Below are positions 1 through 10,879 of a stretch of DNA of 64,000 nucleotides, in pieces (positions within the stretch are counted from its first letter, which is position 1; the number at the start of each line of letters is the position of its first letter). The notes below the pieces were generated by a model that saw only the letters and a program-made list of their open reading frames with translations, had not been told where the DNA came from and did not search any database. Both the position numbers and the translations under genes were made by a program. Source of the stretch: Isoetes taiwanensis (taxonomy: Eukaryota > Streptophyta > Lycopodiopsida > Isoetales > Isoetaceae); the NCBI GenBank assembly GCA_021234155.1, contig JAJEKV010000110.1, forward strand, positions 1,180,187 to 1,244,186, given 5' to 3'.

Positions 1-130
1 GATTTTAATTTAAATGTGTTGGACCCAATGGTTGTGTTAATTAATGTCAATGGTAGTTATGTGTTGGTTGTTAATGTCAATGGTTGTTATGTGTTGGGGG
101 ATTTAATTTTTATATGTTGGATGTTAATGG
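1..130. repeat. short GT/AT-rich minisatellite
   Basis: The phrases GTTATGTGTTGG and TTAATGTCAATGGTTG recur two to three times in the first 130 bases, spaced about 30-45 bases apart. No gene is seen from here to about 360. The short open frames here have no recognisable content. Confidence 0.5.
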
Positions 131-384
131 TTTGTGTTGCAAAAAAGTTTTTTTGGCCAGGAAAAAAAAAGGCTAAAATCAATGTCTCAGAAATGGTGCA
201 CTCTAGATGTACGCATTAGTACATCCATTTGAATACATCACGAAATCATAGGAAAACCTTAGTGAAAAGCGTACAAAAACACAAAGAAAACCCCATGGTA
301 TTATGCTACATATTCTAGTGTATTATTAGTGGACATCTTATGCAATGTTGTCATGACTTCCTCATGTGTGAAACACGCGGTGTA

Positions 385-446
385 AGTTTTTCTTGGGTCT
401 TAATGATCTGAGCTGAGTTTTTCTTTGGGTCTTAATGATCTGAGCT
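385..446. repeat. tandem duplication, ~30 bp x2
   Basis: The segment containing CTTGGGTCTTAATGATCTGA is present twice in direct tandem with one or two differences. It lies at the 3' edge of the LINE remnant. Confidence 0.7.
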
Positions 447-614
447 GCCCCCATCTTGTACAATATTTCCATATATTGTTTCCAATCAATTCCGTCCTTA
501 TTCTTTCCTTCCTCTTGGCCTACTTCTCTACCCCCTTTCCTGCCTTTCATGTCAGTCTAGAGCTATTTTTTCAACTTGTTTGCCAGACCCACCGCTGTTG
601 TATCAAGTTTTGAT

Positions 615-1370
615 TTCCTTTGGATTTCAGTAATTTCAGGTATTTTTTATGCTCTTCCCCGTAGAATTTTATTCCTCTAGCTTGCCTTATCTTCCTCTTC
701 TGTTCCTTGCAGTCCTCGTCAAACCATACTGAAGCCGTGAAGGTTATCCCTTGTTTACCTTCCTCCTTTCCCCAAATTTGGCCTTAGCCACCTATACTAA
801 TATATCATTCTGTGTATTTCCACTCTCCTTAGCATCTTAGTTTTCCCAGTTCCAATTCTACCATAGACAGGTAATACTTCGTCTGTTTGTTTTGGAATCT
901 GAAGGTCCCCTTCGTCTCTTCCTCTGCATCAGTAATTGTCTACTTGCAGTGCTTCTGGACCAATTCTATAACAATCGATTCGTGGCTCTCCGTCTTTCCT
1001 ATCGGCCATTCCGGCTTATTTCCTTTGCCGCTTCTTCATTTGCAATAACATAATCTACTATACTCTTCCATGTGCATTCTGGCTTGTGAACATGCCCGAC
1101 CTATCTCATTTGCATATTATTGTCCCTGTTGTATTACAAATTTCTATAAATATATTCCTTCTGCCTTGATGTCTGCCTTGTCTTCCATGTACCTCATCAT
1201 TCCTCTTATCTCTTTGATTGTGTCCATTGCTCGTTGGTGTCATCAATACTGTGTTTTCTCCTGATGTGTCCTTGCATTCCGGTCTCCTATCAAAACCATG
1301 CCCCTCCATCCTTCCATTTCATGATGGTTTTCCCTAAGTCTAGCCATTCTAGCTTATCACTGTAGGGGGG
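615..1370 (-). pseudogene. LINE endonuclease C-terminus and linker remnant
   Basis: Minus-strand frames contain LIGDRNA (like the GDFNA box of APE-type LINE endonucleases), later VDYVIANEEAAKEIS (the I/VDYV box near the end of the nuclease) and then an uninterrupted 37-residue linker starting VWFDEDCKEQKRKIRQARG. This WFDE-D/E-C-K linker lies between endonuclease and reverse transcriptase in many LINEs. The pieces sit in different frames and are separated by stops, so no protein can be made. Orientation and order agree with the ORF1 remnant upstream. Confidence 0.55.
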
Positions 1371-1858
1371 ATAATATGCGATTAGCAGGTAAAGGTCCTG
1401 CCCATTAAGTAATTTGATATTGATAAGCATGTACAGTTTATTAATATCATTGGTTACAACACATGCCTTTATGTGAACCTATTCTTTATGTAATAGGCTA
1501 GGCTCTCACTACCCTTCCCTATTCTAAAATTCTTATCTTTCCAACAAGTGAACGAGGTGTATCCTAACTCCTTCGATAACCTCTTCATGTCATACTTTGA
1601 AGTCTCGACCAAGCATATTACATCTCGTCCCCTTGGTTCTTCGAGTCTCTCCCAATCATCCCAAGGGCACCTTCAGTGGCTCCGTCTCCTTCAGTTGTTT
1701 TATCTCCCATGTTGTCTTTCTTGCATGCCCCCTTGTTTTTGCAATTGATAGTGATCCTCCTCCTATCTACTTTGCTTGTTCTTTTGTGGCTCCTCTTCCA
1801 CTTTCCACTTCTTGTATCTGATCTGGTGTCGATGCTTCTGTTCCATGCTCCTTTTTTT

Positions 1859-2700
1859 TCAGTTTGTTCTAATAACTTTATTTTCTTCGGTAGCCCGCTG
1901 TCCTGCCCCTTCCACCTCTTTTAGCCTGACGATATCCGATCTCTCTGCGTGTTGTATGTACCCCTGTATCTGTGGGTCCCTTACTCTCTTGAAAGGGAAA
2001 ACTTTGTCGTTTCTGACCCCTGCTTGGATACGCATCTGATTCAATTCCCATGCCTTTGTAATTCTTTGTGGAGTCTAGACCTCTACATTTGTGTCAGGGC
2101 CTCCTGTACATTGATTCCATTTCTCGATATATGGCCATTATTCTTTCCCTTGAGGCCATGTCCTTGAGTGTGAGGTTGATGTGTCTGGGGTGTGCCCCTC
2201 CATGACCTGCCTGTACTGGCTTGATAATTGTACTGTGATGCTCTTTGAAGACATTCTCCACTACCTCTGCAATCACTTGGTACATGTCCTCATTAGGCTT
2301 CTCAACAATCCCTATCAGTCTAATATCATGCCTAATTTCTTCTTCATACTCAACAATATGTGGTTTGATTTTATCAAAAGTCTATCATGCATCTGAATCA
2401 ATTTTTTTTCTAAGGCAACCAATCTTTAGTGATGTCCGTTTTCTCCTTCTCAATCTCTTCCAATTTTCGTTGCACTTCTTCCTCGATTTTCTCCATCTCC
2501 TATAGTTTGTCCTCAATGTTAGCTATCACCACCTTATTCTGACTAGTCAGGGCATTGAGGGTATCCATCCTTGGTACAACTGCATATCCATCTGCACCAA
2601 GTCATTTTTGAGATCTGCAGCTATTCTTGACAGATCTACTTTGCTATGTCAGCTAGAGCTTGCTGGTTCTGCCACTTCCGTGGAAGGAGAGCGCTTGAGT
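1859..2700 (-). pseudogene. LINE ORF1p-like remnant (L1 RNA-binding/Transposase_22-like)
   Basis: Two minus-strand pieces (about 2285-2094 and 2044-1859) read as one protein. It contains VENVFKEHH, then HPRHINLTLKDMASRERIM, then a segment with VFPFKRVRDPQIQGYIQ. The pattern of an arginine/histidine-Ile-x-Val/Leu strand, a K/R-D-x-x-x-R-E-R-I-M helix and a late strand matches the RRM plus C-terminal domain of vertebrate-type L1 ORF1 proteins, which bind LINE RNA as trimers. Upstream (about 2620-2400 on the minus strand) is a heptad-like Glu/Lys-rich coiled coil broken by stops. Flowering-plant L1 ORF1 proteins usually look different (zinc knuckle, DUF4283), so this type is notable. The family call is from pattern memory, not a search. 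Confidence 0.5.
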
Positions 2701-2968
2701 GAGGAATCTCTGATGGAAACGCTCTTTAAGTGTGCAACTCCCTTCACTATGATTCAATATTTTATCCTTGTAAATGATATTTCATTTTTTCAAATCCATA
2801 TTCCCTAATTTCGAGTTTCATAATTATTTAATTATTTTACGACCTTCCCAAAATTTGTTGAATGTCTATTTTGGTATCTTCCCCCATGTTGATATTTCCT
2901 TGGCGATTGTATGCATTGTAGATCATGCTCACATTATCCATTTGCTTCGGTGGAAGGGGGTTTCAAAG

Positions 2969-3319
2969 TTTGGTAGATCAGGTACTAGCTATTGGATTAT
3001 ACCCTCGCTATCCTGGTATATGACTCCTTTCATGGTATATCTGTGTAGAGTACTGTCCCTCTTGTTAACACAGTAAATACCAGCCGGTAAATTTATCCTA
3101 GGCTGGAGGTGCATAGGAAGGGGGTGTCCCTCTCTATCCTGAGTCAATCGGGGTGAGGTATATTTTTTGTACGTGAACCTCCCAGTATTTGGTGGATCAA
3201 GTACCAGCTGGTGGGTTTTACCCTCACTATATACAGCAGTCAGAGGTTCAACCTCTCTATCTTTGTACAGTACCGTCCCTTTTGTTGAAAAAGTAAATAC
3301 CAGCCGGTGAGTATATCCT
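2969..3319. repeat. degenerate tandem duplication, period ~220 bp
   Basis: Landmarks repeat at a constant spacing. TTGGTAGATCAGGTACTAGC at about 2970 matches TTGGTGGATCAAGTACCAGC at about 3189, and CCAGCCGGTAAATTTATCC at 3081 matches CCAGCCGGTGAGTATATCC at 3301. A 123-residue open frame crosses it on the minus strand (3360-2989), but it has no recognisable domain and follows the repeat, so I do not call it a gene. Confidence 0.65.
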
Positions 3320-3429
3320 TTCATATAATCCAAATCCAATGTAAGAATACATATTCCCATTTAGACATAGTATGTGGCATCTTTATCAAAATGGAAAAAG
3401 TAAAAGCAATGAAAGACAAAAATCATGCC

Positions 3430-3520
3430 CATCAGCGGTGGTGGTCTAGTGGTAAGGCCTTGGATTGGGGTGATCTCCACCAGGGTTCAAAACCCACTGG
3501 CTACCATCGGGTGGGAGATG
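3430..3520 (+). mobile_element. tRNA-derived SINE head
   Basis: An A-box-like TGGTCTAGTGG (3442-3452) and a B-box-like GGTTCAAAACC (3484-3494) lie about 31 bases apart, the spacing of an internal Pol III promoter in tRNA-derived SINEs. The flanks do not fold into an acceptor stem, so it is not a working tRNA gene. Related heads occur on the minus strand at 12.1-12.4 kb, sharing the stretch around the B box and the ACCCATTGGCTA/ACCCACTGGCTA phrase, which supports a dispersed SINE family. Confidence 0.6.
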
Positions 3521-3615
3521 TGGGTGGGTGCAAGTCCCACCAACCATGGAATAATATAAGAGCTGGGAGATGTGGGTGGGTGCAAGTCCCACCAACCATG
3601 GAATAATATAAGAGC
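3512..3615. repeat. 52-bp tandem duplication at the hAT left end
   Basis: Two near-perfect 52-base copies (3512-3563 and 3564-3615) each carry GGGAGATGTGGGTGGGTGCA, ACCAACCATGG and the first ~15 bases of the neighbouring hAT terminus (AATAATATAAGAGCT). Because the hAT terminus is included, the duplication probably arose after or during the hAT insertion. Confidence 0.8.
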
Positions 3616-4159
3616 TAAATTTCGCTATTTGGCGATTTTTTAGGGGTTTTTAATTTTTTTTTTTTGGCTAAACTAAATGTAAAAAATGACAAAAAAAAAA
3701 TAATTTTCGCCTACGATTTTTGGCGCCACCGCCAACCATCGGGGTGTTTCGCCAAAGATCATTGTCGGTGGAGCTCCATCTGTGTCAAAAATCGCTTAAC
3801 ATTATATGGTGTGGGGCTCCCAAGACTGGCAGAATCGCCAAACATCGATCCTCAAATCCGGTAGGAGCTTCATCAAATCGCCCAATAGGATCTGTAAAAA
3901 AAAAAATTGATCCAATTTTTGTGTTGCAGATTTCAGATTCAAGCATAAAAAATACCTAGATAATGATCTGAAGGCGATTCTCAGACTTTTACAAGAAGAC
4001 ATCAAGCTAAACTATTAAGGTTTGAGTCCATTTTTTAGGCTTTGTGTTCATCTTTTGTATAGAAGGACGAAATTGGGTCACATCTGTAGGAAACCAGACA
4101 CAAAATTATCTTCCCATATCTTTTCTGTCTCTTTCCTTGTCGTAATAAAATCCATTTAT

Positions 4160-4223
4160 CCGGGTCCCATTTTTGTAGATGCAAATTTTGTCCGGGTCCC
4201 ATTTTTGTAGATGCAAATTTTGT
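4160..4223. repeat. perfect 32-bp tandem duplication
   Basis: A 32-base unit beginning CCGGGTCCCATTTTTGTAGA is present twice head to tail without a mismatch (4160-4191, 4192-4223). It lies inside the hAT element. Confidence 0.85.
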
Positions 4224-5112
4224 TGCCAAGGCTGTAACCATAACACTCCAATCACTGCGCAGTGATGCTGGTGATGGAGCCATAGAAATGTTCTGCTCAA
4301 GAATTAACCATGCATGCATCCATAAGCTGGACCTATGTAATTTTTAAAATGTGTTAGACGTTAATGGAAAAGTCTTGTCCAGGAATAACTGTTAATGCAT
4401 AGCATTCCTGTGTAGATGGATGCTTTAAAAGGCATCCTAAAAGCTCTGTCTCATTGCTATATACTGGGACAAAGACAAAACAGAACTAATTGCCTTAATG
4501 TATGGACGGTTTAAGACATTTAACTGTCAAATGCAGCTGTAGCCTTGAATGAACATATTAGGTAGATTTCTTATTTGTGATGTGCATCCCCATATCAAAT
4601 AAATGGTCGCTATCCTATCCTGCTAGCCCTCATCTAAATCATTGCATAGACTAGTGAAATTATGGGTTTAAGGCAAGGTCGAAAACCTGATATGCAGCAG
4701 AAACCTTTGAGATAAGGCAAGCATTTATTACTTATACTCTGTTATGCCATATTCTTATTTTTAAGCTATTGTTATGCACATGTTTGTTGTTGAGCTATTA
4801 TTTTTGCCCTCTTACCTCTTATGCACATGTTTACAGTCCCTTTTTCTGCAGATTAAGTAAGTTTAGATCAACATCATCCATAAATGGCTTTGGGTTGTTT
4901 CAACGAGACTTGTGTGCTGTGCATTAAATAAAGCTTGTCAAGTACAAAAGCATATACAAGCTACTCTAAGGTACGCTAAGGTGCTTTTATTTGATTGCTT
5001 TCTTTATCTTTAGCATTTTGTCTTCTTCTACCTTACTTTATTGCTCTCTTTCTTTTAAGTTGACTCTTAGTACGATTGTGACTTGTAAGAACACATCATT
5101 GTATATGCTACC

Positions 5113-5209
5113 TTACTTTATTGCTCTTAGTACGTTTAAATTCCTGGTGTATTTTTGCTCTTACTTTGTTGACTCTTAGTACGTTTAAATTCCTGATGTA
5201 TTTTTGCTT
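5113..5209. repeat. 48-bp tandem duplication
   Basis: Two 48-base copies contain CTTAGTACGTTTAAATTCCT and differ at only a few positions. A shorter partial copy (CTTAGTACG) is at about 5066. This is non-coding interior of the hAT element. Confidence 0.8.
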
Positions 5210-6096
5210 AGAAATTTGAGTGCTTACTAAAGTGCTTACAGGTTGCTTCTGATACCAACCTTTGTTCAATATCAAAATAATAGGGCCCGCAAACAGAGGT
5301 ACAATGATTGAGCACCTAAGATATGTTGTTATGTTTTATTATGACATGTCAAATCTGCATTGAGATTGAGATTGCTTATTCTGTCCACCTCTAGTCCATG
5401 CTGTGCTCATTTGCTCTTATATTAACTCTTTAAATGTTGCATGCAAAAGCTGGTAGCCTACTAAGCTGAGAACTTTAACAGCCCATTCACTGCTCTAATT
5501 TGATTTGTGAATTATGAATCATGTTCTTTTATGAAAAGATCAGATAAGTGTGCAGGTTAGACATGCCGGAGAACTGCTCAGGCTAAAACTAAAGATTTCC
5601 TTATAGGAATAAGCAATGATGACAACTGGTAATACTTAGAAGAATAGACCTACTCCTTGCCTTCTGCTAGATAATGATAGAGGCGGTCTTGTGTGTTTCA
5701 ATTTTGAACTCTTTATTCTTAGATCAGTTTTTACCATCTCACTCATGCTACATGTATTCTCATATAGATCAACCATGCTTATCCATCCCATTATAGAACA
5801 AGCATTAGATTTTGTTTTTCCGGACTAACTCATATGGTCTCTAATGTCCTTTTGTATAAAGTGGTTCACTATTTTCACTATTATGCTATAGAAAACATTT
5901 TGAAGTTTCATATGCATCTTTATGCATTTTTTCTTTAACATCTAGTACGATTCTTATTTCTAACATATTATTGTATTTTGTAGTACACAACACATTTAAA
6001 GACTTTTTACTAGAAAAGGTATGCCCTTCTTTTTGCATCAAGGACCTATATTATATGCGATATTTCTCTAATCTTAAATATTTGGTGACAATGTAG

Positions 6097-7121
6097 ATGA
6101 AGCGTCAAGTGGGCCTCAAGCGATTTTTGTCTAGAGATGTGGATATAGGACCGGTGCCATCTTCTTCAAATAGTCATATGGAGGAATCTTCAAAGAAGGA
6201 CAATGGCGATGGCATTTTCTTAGCAGCGGATAATGGGGAGATGGATCTTCCTCCAACATCTAATTATCTTCCTCCATCAACCTCTAGTCAAAATGAGGAA
6301 AATCTGATTTTTTTGGAAAATCTGATTTTTTTAATATGATGCTTACAAATTCAAAATAATCTAATTTTTCTTGGAAATTAAAACTTTCATCATGTCTAAC
6401 AAATTTTGTATTTGGTCATGTGCAGGCTGCAAATGCTTTAGCTAATGAGCTTCGCTCTCGTTTCCCTCCTGATGAAGTATTGGATGCCATTGGAGTCGTT
6501 TTCCCTCATAATTGGAATAGTACGGCTAGCTCAAGTAAATCTATTGCTTTATGTTTTAAGTCAAAAAGGAAGATTATCAAACAATATTTTTGTTGTGAAA
6601 AGAGTTTCAGTGATGGCCGCATTGATGGGCTTTTGGATTATCAGAAATTAAAAGCACAGGGCCCTCTTTTTGGAGATACCATGGTCAAACGGTTTAAAGA
6701 TCTCAAGGATCCATTAGAATTTGGTGCTGTCACTCGACTATGGGAATTGCTTGGATCTAATAGTCTATTGCGTGTAGCAATTTCTGAGTATTTTAGACTT
6801 GCAGAATTATGTCTTTGCATGGTTTTGGGAAGTGTCCAAGATGAACGATGCTTTTCCACATTGAGTTTTTTGAAGAATAAGCTCAGAAATAGGCTTGATG
6901 ATAATTTGGATGCCACACTAAGGCTGTATGCATGTGATTACAGCTTGTATGATTTCCCATATGAGAGGGTTCTTGAACTTTGGAATGATGCTTGTAAGCG
7001 CAGATCAGTTACTAGAACATACGTTGCAGTTGAGGAGAACAACACCAATACATTGTCTGAAGTACAAACAAGCAAAGAAGAAGACCTTAACCAATTGTTT
7101 ATTGTGGATGATGAAGATTAG
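6097..7121 (+). pseudogene. hAT transposase, N- and C-terminal parts only
   Basis: An N-terminal piece (6097-6339, starting MKRQVGLKRFLSRD, an acidic/serine-rich start like that of TTF/hAT proteins) is followed by an intron-like gap ending TGTGCAG at about 6425, then a 233-residue frame (6420-7121). The second piece ends in a clear hAT dimerisation domain: VQDERCFSTLSFLKNKLRNR, then LDATLRLYACDY. The middle of a hAT transposase (zinc finger, DD of the RNase H fold and the insertion helices) is missing, so it could not cut DNA. Either the element is a deletion derivative or the middle exons have decayed beyond recognition. The gene stops 320 bases before the right terminus. Confidence 0.7.
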
Positions 7122-7856
7122 ATATATACTATTATTACAAGATGTTTCCATTTATTTTATATACTGAACAATATTGCAATAAATCCCTTCTTTAAAAATA
7201 TTGTTTTTTTTTCAATAACAAATGGCTATTATTTATATCATTTCTTTGTCAAAGTTTAGCCAAGTGATAGAAACTTTTGAAGGAAGAAAATATCTTGTTT
7301 AGCTAAAGACAAGAAACTTTAGTTTAGAAAAAACATCTAGTTTAGCCAAACTTAAAGAAAGTTTTGACTCCAATTTCGAGGTAGTTTAGCTAAACCTATT
7401 CTGGCTAAACAAAAATATGGGTTTAGTAATTTATTCCCTACCAACCATGCCTTCAATAAAAAAAAAAAAAAGAAAAGAAAGAAAGACAAAAAGCATAAAA
7501 CCTAGTATAAATAACGCACATACACAAACCTAAAATTCAGAAGAAGTGATCAAGGTTTTGAGTAAATTACAATTAAACTGGATGCAATTATATTTAAATT
7601 TTATCATCCACGGTATTCAAAATGACATTGTAAATCCATCTACCAAGGTACTTTGTGAATGATAGAAGCAAAACTCTGGGTCTGACATGTTCTATCCACT
7701 CATGACATGTAAATAACAATGGAAAAATTTGATAAAATAACATGCAATTGACAATCTAACCCATTCGGTCTAACTATAGCCATGTATCTCACTCCAAGTT
7801 AGAATAACCTTGCCAAAAAAGTAAAGATTAGAATCATACTTTCTGCTATCCCCTTT

Positions 7857-8445
7857 TTAAAACAAACCTGAACAAAGAGATAGGATATAGATGTTCACCT
7901 TGCTGCTAACTCGTGCTAAATATTGCTTGTGAGTAACCGAATGAATCAATGATGTAAATGCAATATCAAGATTAATTGTGATAAGGATGACGCAATACCT
8001 TGCAATAGAAGCGATTCTTCTCAACCCTAGCTTGAAATGAAGTTTCATTTATACATGGAGATGGATAGGCTTATGGGGCCAATACAAGAAAGAACATAGA
8101 AATCCCATTAGTATATAGCATTTAAAAAACCTATTCCAGAAAATTTTCAAGGGGAAAACCTTGACATGAATAAACTCATTGATGAATACGCACGTATTAA
8201 TGTGTTGAAAGCGAACATAGTTGGACTCATCGGCCAAGCACCTCCACAATATAAGATGTTACTATCGTTACTATAAGTGTCTGCAAAAGCACATGTAATG
8301 GCATGACATGCATGCAATATGTTAAGACCACCCCTTCCCATCTTATATATAATAATCTCACATATCGTGCTCGGATAATTGCAAATGCTGGACAAATCTG
8401 AAGAGTATGACATTCACAATTGCTTTTATTTGGCAACATCGACAT
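7857..8445 (-). pseudogene. possible pentatricopeptide-repeat (PPR) remnant
   Basis: A minus-strand frame (8413-8147) contains MFAFNTLIRAYSSM, which strongly resembles the x-W/F-NTLIRAYS start of a plant PPR repeat. Overlapping frames continue with PLKIF and further loosely PPR-like stretches to about 7860. PPR proteins bind organellar RNA. No frame stays open for more than about 90 residues and several frameshifts would be needed. Only one motif is convincing, so this is a weak call. Confidence 0.25.
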
Positions 8446-8599
8446 GTCCAGTTTTCATGTAGCCCATGCAAGCTCATGGGCCATCTGCTTGTCTCACTAA
8501 GAGATGTGAATTGACGAAATTGTTCATCATCTCTTCATGGGCAAATGTGCTAAAAGTTATTCCTACGGGCTTACTAAGGAAGCATGTGTCAAGATATTT

Positions 8600-9900
8600 C
8601 TTCAATTGAGTGATGCTATTCACTCATACACATGCACATTTCATCTGGAGAACCAATTGGAACATTTCTCCCTCCAATAGATTTTATGTTGATGTGGACC
8701 CATAGCCATTGTGTAGGCAACATTTGGAAGTTGAATGTTCCCCATGTTGACCATCTTGTAACTGTAGAGTAGGTGCCATCATAGGCGAGCACATTGAAGA
8801 GGAAGGAATCATGTCTCTTGCAGAAGGATTGGCTACGAGACTGTGGACTTGACTCCAAGAGTTTGAGTCAGAAAGGCTTTATACACATGTTCCAAGTCTT
8901 TCCATGTGGCAAGCAGTATCAATGAACCCCATACTTCCACACTACATAGAACAACCAGGTCCACCAAAACCCTAACTCAGCGTGCCTGTTTGGACCAGTC
9001 ATAAATCTCCGCTTTGTGGCAATTGTTTTGTTGGCATACATCTAGGGGGGGTGTGTTTTTGCTAGTGGTGTACAAAAAAACGAAATTCAAGCACTAAATC
9101 AGCACCTTCATAGGTGACATGTGTGATCAACAATCACGTTGCCAATATGCTCATTATGTTATACCTAAATAAAGAACATTCCAATATTTTTTGAAGGGCA
9201 ATGAAGGGCAAGGGAAGGGCAATGAAGGGCAGCTTGACTTCAAGGGCTAGCACCTGTGTCGCGACATGCTGAAGCGTGTATCACTAGTAAAAAAAAGACC
9301 CGGAATTCTCTTATACACAATATGTATATGGCATTTGCTTTCCTAGGGTAGCCAAAAAACTCTTTTCATATGCATACAAATGCCTTGTCACTTGGCCATG
9401 CACTTCAGTGTTGTTTTGATAGAAATTATTGAGTGAGTCTAGATGTTGCCTCCTACTAGCAAGGGTGTAAGCTAAAAGACTCATATCGTCTACATATATC
9501 AGTTGTCTAATGATGTGAGGAGCAAGCTGGGTCCCTCCTCCTCCATGTTGAGCAAGTCAATCCTCAAGCTTATCAATGTACAGTCCAAACAATGTGGGAA
9601 AAATTAGACATCCTTTGGCACACTCCCATACTATTGTTGATAGGCTGATTCAATGGCGGCATACGAATTGAGACTATTTCAAACAATCTGTAGACTACAT
9701 TGCAACTTTTGAAGGACACCTAATTGGGACAATCTCTCCCATAGCTTCTTTGGACACCAGAAACCTTCACAAAATCCAAAAAACAACAACAAAGATCTAC
9801 CATTTATTTCGATTCTCATCTATCAAGGTGCGTGACGTGAAAATATGGTCAATATTGGAGGGAGAAAATATAGGTATGTCAAATGCGAGACTTCCGTGCC
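8600..9900 (-). mobile_element. decayed LINE reverse transcriptase
   Basis: Minus-strand translation gives, from about 9620 down, LFGLYIDKLED, then IRQLIYVDDMSLLAYTL (the Y-x-DD catalytic box with the usual following LLA). After a gap at about 9300-9040, it gives AEIYDWSKQAR, EVWGSLILLATWKDLEH and AFLTQTLGVKS. The order and wording match the palm and thumb/C-terminal region of a LINE family with the box SPTLFGLYIDELE. Stops and frame changes make it non-functional. The gap at 9043-9300 looks like an insertion. Confidence 0.6.
9043..9300. repeat. insertion-like segment in the LINE remnant
   Basis: The LINE protein similarity stops at about 9300 and resumes at about 9040. The boundaries carry a short inverted repeat (TTTTGCTAGTGGTGTAC near 9057, GTGTATCACTAGTAAAA near 9280). 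Inside is a small GAAGGGCAA repeat at about 9195-9230. No target duplication is evident, so the nature of the insert is unknown. Confidence 0.3.
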
Positions 9901-10400
9901 TATTCTTCTTCACTCGAAGAGTTTGTACAATCAAAACCATGCAATAAAGAAATAATGAACTCTTTCTTCCGGTGTTTACTTTTGTTCATGCTTGTGCCAT
10001 AGCATAAGGCTGATCTTTCCACTCAGTTTTAAGTTTTGAATGGAAAATTGTTGTGTGTTTCGGATTTATCCAATGTTTGCAACCCTTGGAACAACATTGG
10101 GCCTCCCATGCTGTGGCTTCGAACAAAGCGTACAGAGCTAGATATGAACATAGCAACCGGGGGAGGGGGAGGGGGGTGCTTTTCCTATCTGGTTTAATAT
10201 GTGTGGGCTCTTTACTGGTTCGGCGCAAAGACAAAGAAATATGCATGCTACACACTAAAACCATGTATTTCACATGATGATATATTTTTGCATGGAGAGA
10301 TAGCAATGTTGCTCCTTCTACCAATACACAAGTGCCATATATTCAATGAAAAACGATTTGCCAATCTAACGCAACAAAATGATGAGAACCTACGGATATC
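9900..10400. other. no recognisable gene
   Basis: Only short open frames are present; the longest, 112 residues at 10324-9986 minus, has no familiar domain. A G-rich run (GGGGGAGGGGGAGGGGGG) lies at about 10159-10176. Confidence 0.4.
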
Positions 10401-10401
10401 T

Positions 10402-10876
10402 GATGGAATAATTTAAGGGCTAAACTTAGCTAATGACGCCCGCACTAACCTTCGATCTCTTTAGCTACACGCTAGAAATCAAGAAAGTGAAATTTTGTAT
10501 TGTCTATCTAAATCATAGGAACTTTTGGAATGAATTTCGGGCTAGTTTATAAGAAATATATGATCAGTAATGTATTTTCTAACATCTATAGAATAATTTG
10601 AAGCTTGGAATTAGCTAGCTGGCATTGTTTTAGGATATTTTCACAAAAAAAATAACAAAGATAAATGGAAACAATTGAAAACTAGTCTAGTAATTTTAGC
10701 TTAATATTTTATATTATCCACATCATAGGAATTTTTAGGATGAATTTTGGGTTAGTTTAGCTTAATGTTAGAAAGTATGAGAGGAAAAATATGTAAAAGT
10801 TTTGGGATTAATCTCGGCGTGTTTAACTAAAGCCATTATGGCTAGTAAGACATATGCGATTAGTAATTTATTCCTT
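10402..10876. mobile_element. non-autonomous hAT relative (MITE)
   Basis: The left end (ATGGAATAATTTAAGGGCTA) closely matches the left terminus of the hAT at 3597. The right end (GATTAGTAATTTATTCCTTG) closely matches its right terminus at 7440. Between are GTTTAGC-type motifs and no coding capacity. No clean target duplication is visible, so the insertion is old. Size is about 475 bp. Confidence 0.55.
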
Positions 10877-10879
10877 GAT

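Larger units (their letters stand above)
370..2750 (-). mobile_element. decayed LINE (L1-like ORF1 plus endonuclease part of ORF2)
   Basis: Reading the minus strand from about 2750 down, I see in order a coiled-coil stretch, an L1-type ORF1 RNA-binding region, an endonuclease C-terminus and the endonuclease-to-RT linker. All are broken by frameshifts and stops. The order matches a non-LTR retrotransposon. No reverse transcriptase follows below about 370, so the copy is truncated or cut there. The reading frame is lost in many places, so this is an old, inactive copy. The LINE reverse transcriptase at 8.6-9.9 kb could belong to the same family, but that link is only inferred. Confidence 0.6.
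3597..7440 (+). mobile_element. internally deleted hAT-type transposon
   Basis: The left end (3597 onwards, CATGGAATAATATAAG) and the reverse complement of the right end (TAGGGAATAAATTACTAAAC, ending at 7440) form imperfect terminal inverted repeats. Both subterminal regions carry many GTTTAGC/GCTAAAC motifs, as hAT transposases commonly require. CCAACCAT occurs on both sides (3592-3599 and 7441-7448) as a candidate 8-bp target duplication, though it overlaps the left terminus, so the exact left base is uncertain by about 3. Inside is a two-piece transposase remnant (6097-7121). The 4.3-6.05 kb interior is AT-rich without recognisable coding. Termini like these recur at 10402-10876 and 41734-42227. 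Confidence 0.6.

Noticed and set aside
2989-3360. 123-residue minus-strand protein
   Set aside because: It runs across a 220-bp tandem duplication and has no recognisable domain.
3430-3510. Functional tRNA gene
   Set aside because: A and B boxes are present but no acceptor or anticodon stem forms, and relatives are dispersed; a SINE head fits better.
9061-9300. Pair of CACTA termini (CTAGTG at 9061, CACTAG at 9285)
   Set aside because: They point outwards relative to the short segment between them and have no matching partners; treated only as a short inverted repeat around an insert.
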